This document shows positions 34,686-43,356 of a stretch of DNA of 64,000 nt, piece after piece. The notes under the pieces are model-generated. The model ran no database searches and had not been told where the DNA came from. It saw nothing but the letters and a program-made list of their open reading frames with translations. A program made the position numbers and the translations under genes. Numbering within the stretch: the stretch's first letter is position 1; every line of letters begins with the position of its first letter. This stretch comes from Microbulbifer agarilyticus (GTDB taxonomy: Bacteria > Pseudomonadota > Gammaproteobacteria > Pseudomonadales > Cellvibrionaceae): NCBI RefSeq assembly GCF_001999945.1, contig NZ_CP019650.1, forward strand, positions 4,025,501-4,089,500, written 5' to 3'.

Positions 34686-35819
34686 ATGGAAATGGCCGAA
34701 CAGAGTACTGGCGATACCATGGAAATCACTGCATCACCCACCAACGAAATCTTGCGCAGCGACAGCGCCGACCCGGTCGCGCAGGCGCGCGCACTGGAAC
34801 TGCGCCGGCGGATCCAGGCCTCGGGCTATATGCTGATCTTTGCCCTCGCCATTACCGGCGCCATGGGCGTCATTGCGCTGATGTCTGCGGATGTGGTGCT
34901 GTCCGCAACCCTGTTCGCTGTAGCCGGGATCATTCTGCTGTCCTACGTGGGCGTGAATGTCGCCGGACCCAGCCGTAAGACACCGATGCTGGTGGGTGCC
35001 CTGTTACTGGTACTGTTCTTCTATCTGTTGCTGTCCGGCGGCGTGAATAACACCGGGCTGATGTGGGCGGTCATGCTGGTGCCGGGCTTTATCAACCTGT
35101 ATGGCTACAAGTGGGGCACGGTGACCCTTGCTGGTGTCGGCGCCACCACCGGGCTGATCCTGTTCTACCCGGATTTCCCCGGGCTGCTGGCAGAGTACGA
35201 TACCGCCCACCGCGCGCGCTTTATCGCCGTATTCGGCGCCCTCACTGCGCTGACCGCGATCCTCGACAGCAGCCGTCACCAGACCCAGCAAATGCTGCAC
35301 AAGCTCACCGCAGAGCTGGAAAACCATGCCAGCACCGATGCACTCACCGGGCTGGCCAACCGCCGTGAAGCCTACCGCGCCATCGACGAGATGGAACGGC
35401 GCAACCGCGAACTGGCCGGGCGCTACACGGTCCTGATTGGCGACCTGGACAGCTTCAAGGCCATCAACGACACCTACGGCCACTGCTTCGGCGACCGCAT
35501 CCTGCAGGACGTCGCGCAGACGCTGCAGGACAATACCCGAGCGGATGATGTGGTAGCGCGTTGGGGGGGCGAGGAGTTCTTGATCCTGCTGCCCAATACG
35601 GACGTACAGGGCGGCGGCATACTGGCCGAAAAGCTGCGCCACAAGGTGGAGGCGTTGAGCGCCCAGTACGAAGAGGATGTGAAGATTTCCATCAGCTTCG
35701 GCGTTGCCGAAGGTGGCAGCAACGCCAAACAGAGCGGGCAGAGCCAGCTACTCGCAGAAGCCGATTCCCGCCTTTACCGGGCCAAGGACAGCGGTCGCAA
35801 TCAGGTCATCACCGCCTGA
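34686..35819 (+). CDS. Membrane diguanylate cyclase (GGDEF)
   Basis: A 377-residue protein with an N-terminal membrane region of about six segments (about 47-205) and a GGDEF domain at about 215-375. The active-site motif is GGEEF in ARWGGEEFLILL, with the allosteric c-di-GMP inhibitory site RADD exactly five residues before it, so feedback inhibition is likely. The STDALTGLANRREA segment and LIGDLDSFKAINDTYGH (metal-binding) are intact, so activity is expected. The start is uncertain: ATG 34686, 34692 and 34722 are all in frame. It lies divergently from the macro-domain gene. Confidence 0.9.
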   Translation: MEMAEQSTGDTMEITASPTNEILRSDSADPVAQARALELRRRIQASGYMLIFALAITGAMGVIALMSADVVLSATLFAVAGIILLSYVGVNVAGPSRKTPMLVGALLLVLFFYLLLSGGVNNTGLMWAVMLVPGFINLYGYKWGTVTLAGVGATTGLILFYPDFPGLLAEYDTAHRARFIAVFGALTALTAILDSSRHQTQQMLHKLTAELENHASTDALTGLANRREAYRAIDEMERRNRELAGRYTVLIGDLDSFKAINDTYGHCFGDRILQDVAQTLQDNTRADDVVARWGGEEFLILLPNTDVQGGGILAEKLRHKVEALSAQYEEDVKISISFGVAEGGSNAKQSGQSQLLAEADSRLYRAKDSGRNQVITA

Positions 35820-35859
35820 GCACGGCAAACGCTGTCTAAGTCATGATCGTCACGCGGAG

Positions 35860-36249
35860 TTAAGCCAGATGCTCCAGCAGCGTCTGTTTAACATCTTCCG
35901 GAATCGGTGCCTTGGTCTGCTGCGCATAGTCAAAGTGCACCATCACACAATCCCCCTGCGCCACCAGCTTGCCTTTCTGCCACACTTCCTGATGAATGGT
36001 CATTGAGGTATTGCCCACGTTACTCAGGCTGGTGCGGATCTCCACCGGCGAGTAGAGGTAGATCTGCGCGACGAAATCCACATCCATTTTCTTCAGGATC
36101 AGATTCCACTTCTGCAGATCCAGGGTGGGATTGAACAGCTCGAAGATCGGTGTGCGCCCCTGCTCAAACCACACCGGTACCACGGTGTTGTTGATATGCC
36201 CGAGGGCATCGGTTTCGCTGAAGCGGGGTTCGATCTGAAAGCTGAACAT
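35860..36249 (-). CDS. Acyl-CoA thioesterase (4HBT, YbgC-like)
   Basis: A 129-residue hotdog-fold protein. The start at ATG 36249 (MFSFQIEPRFSETDALGHINN) has AAGGA about 8 nt upstream; an in-frame extension to 36414 is not supported. RFSETDALGHINNTVVPVWFEQGR is the catalytic segment of the 4-hydroxybenzoyl-CoA thioesterase family, with the conserved Asp in ETD. The second half (KMDVDFVAQIYLYSPVEIRTSLSNVGNTSM) is the typical hotdog helix-sheet continuation. Substrate is unknown. Confidence 0.88.
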   Translation of the reverse strand: MFSFQIEPRFSETDALGHINNTVVPVWFEQGRTPIFELFNPTLDLQKWNLILKKMDVDFVAQIYLYSPVEIRTSLSNVGNTSMTIHQEVWQKGKLVAQGDCVMVHFDYAQQTKAPIPEDVKQTLLEHLA

Positions 36250-36477
36250 GAAAATCCTTGCAAAGTTTTGTGTTGTTTTGCCAGAGCCTACCGCACTTTC
36301 TTTTCTAATTGTTCTTTTCAGAAAAATTCCGCTTTTACCTCCCTGTCGGGGTGGGACACAGACGCACAAGCCTGCGTAAAATGCGCACCAGAATTTCCTG
36401 CGCGTCAATGACAAAGGCTGTCGCGCACATGACTGTTTACCACCATATTGGTCGCCGAATTAGCTGTTTACTTATTT

Positions 36478-38157
36478 ATGAGCCAGAAAACCAAACGCCC
36501 CCTGTATATCCCCCACGCCGGTCCCTCGCTGCTGGAGATGCCGCTGCTGAACAAGGGCAGCGCTTTCACCCTACAGGAACGTATCGAATTCAACCTGGTG
36601 GGCCTGTTGCCCAACAATGTGGAATCGATCAGCGAGCAGGCGCGGCGCGCCTACCATCAGTACCAGCAATGCAGCACTGACCTGGAGCGCCATGTCTACC
36701 TGCGCGCAATTCAGGACGACAACGAGACTCTGTTCTTCCGCCTGATCGAACAGCATATCGAAGAGATGCTGCCGATTATCTATACCCCCACCGTGGGCGC
36801 GGCCTGTGAAGAGTTCTCCAATATCTACCGCAATCACCGCGGTTTGTTCGTGTCCTACCCGGACCGCAAACACATGGACGACATCCTGCGCAGTGCGACG
36901 AAAGAGAACGTAAAAGTCATCGTGGTCACCGACGGTGAGCGTATCCTCGGCCTGGGCGACCAGGGTATTGGCGGTATGGGCATTCCCATCGGCAAGCTGT
37001 CCCTGTATACGGCCTGCGGCGGCATCAGCCCAGCCTATACGCTGCCGGTCACTCTGGATGTGGGCACCAACAACCGCACCCTGCTGAACGACCCCATGTA
37101 TATGGGCTGGCGCAACGAGCGTATTTCGCAGGAGGAGTACGATGAATTTATTGAGGAATTTATTGCCGCGGTAAAACGTCGCTGGCCCAAGGTACTGATT
37201 CAGTTCGAGGACTTCGCCCAGAACAACGCCATGCCGCTACTCAACCGCTACCGCGATGAAGTGTGCTGCTTCAATGACGATATTCAGGGCACCGCTTCGG
37301 TGGCACTCGGCACCATGCTGGCCGCATGCAAGGCCAAGGAAGAGAAGCTCTCCAAACAGAAAGTGTTGGTGGTGGGCGCCGGTTCCGCCGGCTGTGGCAT
37401 TGCCGAGCAGGTGGTGTCCGCCATGGTCGGTGACGGGCTCAGCGAGAAAAAGGCCCGCGAGCGTATCTTTATGTTCGACCGCTATGGTCTGGTTACCAAC
37501 GAAATGAAGGGCCTGCACGACTTCCAGGAAAAGCTGGCACAGAGCACGGAAAAATATCCGCAATCGCCGGAGTGGGACCTGCAGACCCTGATTGAACACG
37601 TGAAGCCCACCATCCTGATCGGCGTATCCGGCCAGGGCGGATTGTTCACCCAGCCAGTGATTGAAGCACTGCACAAAGGCTGCAAGCGCCCGCTGGTAAT
37701 GCCGCTATCCAACCCAACCTCGCGCGCCGAAGCCATGCCCCAGGAAGTGCTGGAGTGGACCCAGGGAGAGGCCATGGTAGCGACCGGCAGCCCGTTTGAG
37801 CCAGTGGAAGTCGAAGGCAAAAAATACCCCATTGCCCAGTGCAACAATGTGTATATCTTCCCGGGTGTCGGCCTCGGTGTGATCGCGGCCAATGCCAATC
37901 GGGTTACCGAGAATATGCTGATGGCGGCCTCCAACGCGCTGGCAGAAAACGCGCCGGTGGTGAAAGAGGGCAGCGGTGCGCTGTTGCCGGCGATGTCGAA
38001 TATTCGCGAAGTGGGCAAAGCCATTGCCATGGCCGTGGGCCTGCAGGCGCAGGAAGACGGGGTCGCCCCGGGCATTACCCAGGAAAAGCTCGAGAAGAAT
38101 ATCGAAAAGAATTTCTGGTCGCCGAACTACCGCCGCTACCGCCGGGTTGCCTTCTAG
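36478..38157 (+). CDS. maeA: NAD-dependent malic enzyme
   Basis: A 559-residue enzyme that decarboxylates malate to pyruvate with NAD+. ATG 36478 ([22 protein letters not shown]) matches the family start; a longer in-frame N-terminus is not supported. Motifs are [48 protein letters not shown], the catalytic [45 protein letters not shown] (dinucleotide fold) and [13 protein letters not shown]. This is the E. coli SfcA/MaeA class. Together with pckA it links the C4 and C3 pools. No regulatory site is obvious upstream. Confidence 0.95.
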   Translation: MSQKTKRPLYIPHAGPSLLEMPLLNKGSAFTLQERIEFNLVGLLPNNVESISEQARRAYHQYQQCSTDLERHVYLRAIQDDNETLFFRLIEQHIEEMLPIIYTPTVGAACEEFSNIYRNHRGLFVSYPDRKHMDDILRSATKENVKVIVVTDGERILGLGDQGIGGMGIPIGKLSLYTACGGISPAYTLPVTLDVGTNNRTLLNDPMYMGWRNERISQEEYDEFIEEFIAAVKRRWPKVLIQFEDFAQNNAMPLLNRYRDEVCCFNDDIQGTASVALGTMLAACKAKEEKLSKQKVLVVGAGSAGCGIAEQVVSAMVGDGLSEKKARERIFMFDRYGLVTNEMKGLHDFQEKLAQSTEKYPQSPEWDLQTLIEHVKPTILIGVSGQGGLFTQPVIEALHKGCKRPLVMPLSNPTSRAEAMPQEVLEWTQGEAMVATGSPFEPVEVEGKKYPIAQCNNVYIFPGVGLGVIAANANRVTENMLMAASNALAENAPVVKEGSGALLPAMSNIREVGKAIAMAVGLQAQEDGVAPGITQEKLEKNIEKNFWSPNYRRYRRVAF

Positions 38158-38229
38158 GGCAGCGCTTAAGGGAGCGCGTAAGGCAGCACTCCGCAATACT
38201 TCGTCTGGCCGCGACTGCGGCCGGACGAT

Positions 38230-39123
38230 TTACTTCTTACCGCCTTTCTTCTTTTTCTCGCCATTTTTTTCCAGATCCTTGTCCTCTTTGTTCACTTCTT
38301 TGTGCAGAGCATGGTATTTCTTGCGGGTGCTGTCGATATCCACGCTGGGTTTGGGAAACTTCATATCCATCGATTCCAGTGCGCGCAATACGATTTGCGA
38401 TACCGCCAGGTTGCGAAACCACTTTTTGTTCGCGGGGATTACAAACCATGGCGCATGCTTGGTACTGCATTTTTCCAGTACATCTTCAAACGCCGCCGTA
38501 TAGTCATCCCAGTACTGCGCCTCGGAGTAATCGGATTCACTGATTTTCCAGTGTCGCGCCGGATCATCGATGCGCTTCTTGAACCGTTCCAACTGCTCAT
38601 CGGCGTCGATATGCAGGTAAAACTTGAGCACCATGGTGTCATTGTCGGCGAGTAGCTTCTCGAAGTTATTGATGTGCTCGTAGCGACCGGACCAGACTTT
38701 CTTCGGCACGATATTGTGCACCCGCTGAACCAGCACATCCTCATAGTGCGAGCGATTAAAAATCGCCGCATGCCCACGCCGCGGAGTGACTTTGTGGCAG
38801 CGCCACAAAAAATCGTGCTCCGACTCCGCTTTTGACGGTTGCTTGAACCCGGTTACTGTACAGCCCTGGGGATTCATTGATCCCAGTACATGGTTGATGG
38901 TGCCGTCCTTGCCCGCAGCGTCACGCCCCTGCAGGCAGATCAACAGTGAACGCTTGTGCTCCGCGTACATCAGATACTGCAGCTCACGCAGTTTGGCCTT
39001 GTACGCCTGCGTCACTGCAATCGCCGCATCTTCGTCCTTGATATCACCGTGATACGAGGCATCAATTTTATCCAGGTGCACCTTGCTCCCGGGTTTGATC
39101 CGAAAATCATCAAAGTAATTCAC
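38230..39123 (-). CDS. ppk2: Polyphosphate kinase 2 (PPK2 family)
   Basis: A 297-residue kinase that transfers phosphate between polyphosphate and nucleotides. It starts at GTG 39123 with GGAGAG about 6 nt upstream. The P-loop is GRDAAGKDGT at about 66-75, followed by NHVLGSMNPQGCTVTGFKQPS and the lid/base region FNRSHYEDVLVQRVHN, all PPK2 signatures. The C-terminus ends in a Lys-rich tail (EKKKKGGKK). Its GTG overlaps the TGA stop of the upstream proton ATPase gene (GTGA), so translation is coupled. PPK2 could supply ATP from polyphosphate to that pump; this is inference. Confidence 0.92.
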   Translation of the reverse strand: MNYFDDFRIKPGSKVHLDKIDASYHGDIKDEDAAIAVTQAYKAKLRELQYLMYAEHKRSLLICLQGRDAAGKDGTINHVLGSMNPQGCTVTGFKQPSKAESEHDFLWRCHKVTPRRGHAAIFNRSHYEDVLVQRVHNIVPKKVWSGRYEHINNFEKLLADNDTMVLKFYLHIDADEQLERFKKRIDDPARHWKISESDYSEAQYWDDYTAAFEDVLEKCSTKHAPWFVIPANKKWFRNLAVSQIVLRALESMDMKFPKPSVDIDSTRKKYHALHKEVNKEDKDLEKNGEKKKKGGKK

Positions 39124-41693
39124 TGCGTCTCTCCGGAACTTTTTTCCGCGCCACCGAGATGCTGGTAAAGCACCCGTTTGACCACATCCAGCACAAACAT
39201 CCAGGCGAGCATGTAACACCACACCAACCCGATAATCGCCCAGGGTATTTTCGGCACCAGCCAGCCAAAGCCGCACATCAATACCGCCAGCACCTGGGTG
39301 CCGAGAATAGCGACCACAAGCGGCCGTGCAGGCCAGGGTTTTGCATAAAAAGCGTGACGCGCGCGCACCACAAACAGCAACAGGTGACCACCGGCGACGA
39401 TCTGCAGAAAGACAACAGTTTGCAGCTGTTCTTTGCTGAGCGCGATCCACGACTGCCACTCTTTATTGCCGAGCCACTCCATACCGATCAATAAAAGCCC
39501 GACCGTTTGTGCAATCGCAAACAAGCCCAGCACGCCGGCACCAAACAGCAAACGATGCATTTGCCAGTGCACCGGGCGCGCCGGTTCGCGGGTGTTATCG
39601 TAGGCAATGGTCATGATGGGCACATCGTCCAGCAGCGCGATCAGCACGATCATCACTGGCGTCAGCGGGGTAAATCCGAAAAATACGGTGGCGATCACCA
39701 CTACCGCCATAATGTCCAACGTCATGGCAACGCGAAACAGCATGTAGTTAAGGATGCGCACGAAAATTCGACGCGCTTCATCAATGGCGTCTACCACGGT
39801 AGACAGACCCGGCGCGGTGAGAATAATCGCAGCCGCCGCGCGTGCGGCGTCGGTGGCGCCACTCACGGCAATACCGCAATCCGCCTGTTTTAGTGCCGGG
39901 GCATCGTTGACCCCATCGCCAGTCATCGCCACCTGGTGATGCTGGCCCTGCAGCGCTTTCACAATCGCGTATTTGTGTTCGGGAAACACGCGCCCAAAGC
40001 CATCCACCTTTTCTACACAGTCGATGCTTTTCTGCGGCAGGTGATCGGGATTTAAATCCTTGGGAAATACATCGGCGGCATTCAGGATATTGGTGCCGAT
40101 ACCAACCTGTTCTGCGATCTCCTTGCCAATGGCGACATCGTCGCCGGTAATCATTTTGACCGCGAGCCCGTGCTCCCGCGCCCTGGCGATGGTCTCACGG
40201 GAATCTTCGCGGGGAGGATCCTCCAGTGACAGGATGCCGAGAAATGACCAGTGATCGCCGTCATTTGCCGACATGGAAACGGCCAGCGCACGCAAGCCAT
40301 GTTCGGCCAGATCCGCCACGCTCTGCTCAACTTTCTTCGCCGCGTCGCCTTCAAGTGCACACAATTTGGCGATGGCCTGGGGCGCACCTTTGGCGAAGCT
40401 CAGGGCCTTGCCGTCGGCGTCGGTCACCTTGGCGAGTGTGTATTTGGTGACCGGGTCAAAGGGGGTGAAGTCGCCGCGGGTATACCTCCTCAAAGCAGAC
40501 GGGTCTTTCACACCAGCCGCGATCGCACAATCGATGGGGTCACTGGAACCGGCTTCGGAGGCCAGCGCAGCACCGACGATCAGGGTATCGGCATCCTCTG
40601 CATCAAACAGTTTTGGTTCGTGTAAGGTGAGCTGGTTTTTGGTGAGCGTGCCGGTCTTATCGGTACACAGGATATCCACGCCCGCGAGTTCCTCGATCGA
40701 TTCGAGGCGCGACACAATGGCTTTCTTGCGCGACAGCGCCAGCGCGCCCAGCGCGTTGGTGACGGTGACCACCGATGGCATCGCGACTGGAATCGAGGCA
40801 ATCAACAGCACCAACACCAGACGCAAAATATCTACCGCGCTGGACCAGTGCCAATCCTTCGCCACCACGATATCGTGGTACAACTCATAGCCCACCAGAA
40901 TCAGCGCCAGTAACAGGCAGAAAAAAATCAGAAAGTCGCCGATCTGGGTCATGGCGCGCTGTGAATGCGACATGCCTTTGCCGGCACTGGCCACGAGTTT
41001 GGCGGTGCGACCAAAAAAGGTATTACTACCCGTACCGATAACCACAGCACTCATGGCGCCGCGCTTGGCGATACTGCCGGAGTAACCGATGTCGCCGACC
41101 TTCTTATCCACCGGCAGTGACTCACCGGTGAGCGCGGCCTGATCAATGCTGATGAAGTCACCATCGATAAATCGCACATCCGCGGGCACTATCTGCCCCA
41201 GACGCACGCGTACGATATCCCCGGGGACCACTTCCGCCGCATCCACCGCCTGATAGTCACCATCGCGCAGCACTTCCGCTTTGGGCGCCATACCGGCTTT
41301 CAGCGCAGCGAGCGCACGGGAAGCCTTACGCTCCTGCCAGAAACCGGCTACGGCGTTGTACAGCAGCAGCACGCTGATAATCGCGAAGTCGGCCCAGTGC
41401 CCGATGATCGCCGACAGCAAGGCGGCAGCTTCGATCATCCACGGTATCGGGCCCCAGAAATAATGCAGGAAGCGGCGCCATGCACTCTCCTCTTTTTCGG
41501 TGATGGCGTTGGGACCAAATTTTTGCAGGCGTGACTTGGCATCCGCACCGGTGAGGCCCTTGGCGGACGTACCCAAAGTGGCAAAGACACTCGTCAGATC
41601 TGCCTTCTGCAGGTTGACCTGATCGGGTGTGGCTGAGTTGCCGGATGCAGCAGTTGTCGGTTTCCCGTCACCGGAAGAAGTCGAAGTAGCCAA
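39120..41693 (-). CDS. Plasma-membrane proton-efflux P-type ATPase (P3A)
   Basis: An 857-residue P-type ATPase. The N-terminal cation-ATPase domain (about 30-90), membrane region, the actuator TGES loop (ALTGESLPVDK), the phosphorylation site D345 in DKTGTLTKNQL, the nucleotide-binding KGAPQAI motif, the MTGDGVNDAPALKQADCGIAVSGATDAARAAAAIILT hinge and a C-terminal membrane bundle are all present. The DDVPIMTIAYDN segment is typical of P3A H+-ATPases of fungi, plants, archaea and some bacteria. It exports protons with ATP. It is coupled to ppk2, and the 350-nt leader carries a terminator-like hairpin and several dyads. Confidence 0.93.
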   Translation of the reverse strand: MATSTSSGDGKPTTAASGNSATPDQVNLQKADLTSVFATLGTSAKGLTGADAKSRLQKFGPNAITEKEESAWRRFLHYFWGPIPWMIEAAALLSAIIGHWADFAIISVLLLYNAVAGFWQERKASRALAALKAGMAPKAEVLRDGDYQAVDAAEVVPGDIVRVRLGQIVPADVRFIDGDFISIDQAALTGESLPVDKKVGDIGYSGSIAKRGAMSAVVIGTGSNTFFGRTAKLVASAGKGMSHSQRAMTQIGDFLIFFCLLLALILVGYELYHDIVVAKDWHWSSAVDILRLVLVLLIASIPVAMPSVVTVTNALGALALSRKKAIVSRLESIEELAGVDILCTDKTGTLTKNQLTLHEPKLFDAEDADTLIVGAALASEAGSSDPIDCAIAAGVKDPSALRRYTRGDFTPFDPVTKYTLAKVTDADGKALSFAKGAPQAIAKLCALEGDAAKKVEQSVADLAEHGLRALAVSMSANDGDHWSFLGILSLEDPPREDSRETIARAREHGLAVKMITGDDVAIGKEIAEQVGIGTNILNAADVFPKDLNPDHLPQKSIDCVEKVDGFGRVFPEHKYAIVKALQGQHHQVAMTGDGVNDAPALKQADCGIAVSGATDAARAAAAIILTAPGLSTVVDAIDEARRIFVRILNYMLFRVAMTLDIMAVVVIATVFFGFTPLTPVMIVLIALLDDVPIMTIAYDNTREPARPVHWQMHRLLFGAGVLGLFAIAQTVGLLLIGMEWLGNKEWQSWIALSKEQLQTVVFLQIVAGGHLLLFVVRARHAFYAKPWPARPLVVAILGTQVLAVLMCGFGWLVPKIPWAIIGLVWCYMLAWMFVLDVVKRVLYQHLGGAEKSSGETQ

Positions 41694-41794
41694 GGTTTCC
41701 CCAGATCACAATACACGCAGCGACCGCAAAAAACGGCGCCATATAGTTAATCTAGCAGCTGGCGATGGTTTTGCCGCCCAAGGGCATGCGGGAA

Positions 41795-41825
41795 GAAAAA
41801 ATGCCGCCTTGGGCAAAGGCGGCAT
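41795..41825 (-). terminator. Terminator-like hairpin in the H+-ATPase leader
   Basis: The stem ATGCCGCCTT (41801-41810) and AAGGCGGCAT (41816-41825) with loop GGGCA is followed on the minus strand by TTTTTT (plus 41795-41800). It lies about 108 nt before the ATPase start, so it could be an attenuator rather than the terminator of the gene further upstream, which has its own terminator at 41983. Confidence 0.55.
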
Positions 41826-41843
41826 AAATGGGGCAACTCGCAG

Positions 41844-41935
41844 GTGCTCGGGGGTGAGCACACTAGGAGGGAGAGACAAAAGACTGCAAAGGGGGTCTGT
41901 GTTTTGTCTCGGAGATTTCTACGCGGCGCGCCGCG
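41844..41935. promoter_or_regulatory. Dyad-rich control region upstream of the H+-ATPase-ppk2 operon
   Basis: Within about 90 bp there are three dyads: GTGCTC-N6-GAGCAC (41844-41861), GAGACAAAA (41873-41881) with TTTTGTCTC (41902-41910), and the 14-bp palindrome CGCGGCGCGCCGCG (41922-41935). No gene is visible in 41694-42044. These could be operators or RNA structures; no promoter hexamers are convincing. Confidence 0.4.
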
Positions 41936-41982
41936 GGTTGGATTACTGATGCGGTGATTTTTTGGCGAAGATTTCCCTTTAT

Positions 41983-42010
41983 AAAAAACCCCGCCAAATG
42001 GCAGGGTCCT
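41983..42010 (-). terminator. Intrinsic terminator of the sugar dehydrogenase gene
   Basis: The stem ACCCCGCCA and TGGCAGGGT (41988-41996 with 41999-42007, one mismatch) is preceded by AAAAA on the plus strand, giving a T-tract on the minus strand 33 nt after the stop of the PQQ-type dehydrogenase gene. Confidence 0.75.
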
Positions 42011-42044
42011 TTACACGAAATTTTTTCAGCGCTCGCAGACTGTG

Positions 42045-43196
42045 TTAATCCACGACGGGCTCCAAACGGTAAAGGCCACCATCGTTGGTATCGTTCAACA
42101 GATAGAGATAACCATCCTTACCCTGGCGCACATCGCGAATCCTTCCCACCTGTCCTTCGAGCAGGGTTTCAGTTCCCGTCACCTTGTCGCCATCAAGTAC
42201 AACCCGCACCAGTTTTTCACTGCCGAGTCCGCCGGCAAGCAGGTTGCCGTTCCAGGCCGGGAAACGCTCACTCTTGACCAGTGCCAGACCAGACGGCGCG
42301 AAGCGCCCGTCAAAAATTAACACCGCATCGCGCACGCCCGGTGCCGAGGGCACGCCAATGGCGGCCTCGCCACTGTATTCAAAACTTTTGCTCACGGTGG
42401 GCCAGCCGTAATTAACACCGGGCTCAATCAGGTTGAGTTCGTCGCCGGTGCGCGCGCCATGCTCGCTCGCCCAGATATGGCCGTCGGCAGTGACCGTCAT
42501 ACCCTGGATATTGCGGTTGCCATAACTGTAAATTTCATCATGGCCGCGCTTGTCACCAGCAAACGGGTTTCCTTTTACCGGCGCACCGGTGTCGCTCATG
42601 CGCAACACACTGCCGGCATGATCGCTGATATCCTGCGCGCGCTCACGCACTATACCGCGGTCGCCAATACTCATCAGCAGGGTGCCGTCCGGCAGCCAAG
42701 CCAGCCGCGAGCCGTAGTGCCGCCCCGGGGCAGAGTAACGGTCCTGTTCGAACACCGGCTGCACATCGGTCAGCCCCTGCTCACCGAGCTTGGCACGCAC
42801 CACTGCGGACGCAGATTCCGCGCCATTAGCAGACGGTTTTGAATACGTCAGGTAAATCCAGTCGTTGGCACCATCACCAAACTTGGGATGCAATACCACA
42901 TCGAGCAACCCGCCCTGACCCTTGGCGGAAACTTCCGGTACACCTTCGAGATAGGTAGTCTTGCCGTTATCTATGAGCGCCAGGCGCCCGCGACGCTCGG
43001 TCACCAGAAAGCGGCCATCCGGCAACTGTGCGACTGCCCAGGGATGATGCAAATTTTCAGCAAGCTGCACGATGCGAAATGCCTGCTGCTGATTGGCGAT
43101 GTTTTTCTCGATGACTTTTTCCGCGAGTACTGGCATTGCCAAGCACAGCGCGGCCGCGACGAGACCGGTACGTAAATAGCTGACCGGGTTTAACAT
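42045..43196 (-). CDS. PQQ-dependent soluble aldose sugar dehydrogenase-like protein
   Basis: A 383-residue periplasmic protein with a signal peptide (about 1-25). The six-bladed propeller of the GSDH/YliI family shows LAENLHHPWAVAQLPDGRFLVTERRGRLALI, GQGGLLDVVLHP, GSRLAWLPDGTLLMSIGDRG, RNIQGMTVTADGHIWASEHGARTGDELNLI and GVNYGWPTVS. E. coli YliI oxidises aldose sugars with added PQQ. Whether the host makes PQQ cannot be judged from this window. A terminator follows. Confidence 0.9.
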   Translation of the reverse strand: MLNPVSYLRTGLVAAALCLAMPVLAEKVIEKNIANQQQAFRIVQLAENLHHPWAVAQLPDGRFLVTERRGRLALIDNGKTTYLEGVPEVSAKGQGGLLDVVLHPKFGDGANDWIYLTYSKPSANGAESASAVVRAKLGEQGLTDVQPVFEQDRYSAPGRHYGSRLAWLPDGTLLMSIGDRGIVRERAQDISDHAGSVLRMSDTGAPVKGNPFAGDKRGHDEIYSYGNRNIQGMTVTADGHIWASEHGARTGDELNLIEPGVNYGWPTVSKSFEYSGEAAIGVPSAPGVRDAVLIFDGRFAPSGLALVKSERFPAWNGNLLAGGLGSEKLVRVVLDGDKVTGTETLLEGQVGRIRDVRQGKDGYLYLLNDTNDGGLYRLEPVVD

Positions 43197-43307
43197 AGCG
43201 ATTTCTCCATAATTCTTGGTCGGGGCCGAATAGATTTTTGGTCCGCGTATATACGGCGCATTTTTAAAGTTGGCTCAGGGCTGGCTTGGTATTGGGCCGG
43301 CACTGGC

Positions 43308-43338
43308 AAAAAAAAGCCGGGCAAAGCCCGGCTTTTTC
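43308..43338 (-). terminator. Intrinsic terminator of the DUF885 gene
   Basis: AAAAAGCCGGGC and GCCCGGCTTTTT form a long stem with a tiny AAA loop, 19 nt beyond the stop of the minus-strand gene. Confidence 0.9.
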
Positions 43339-43356
43339 GACGTGTCCTCGCGAGGA

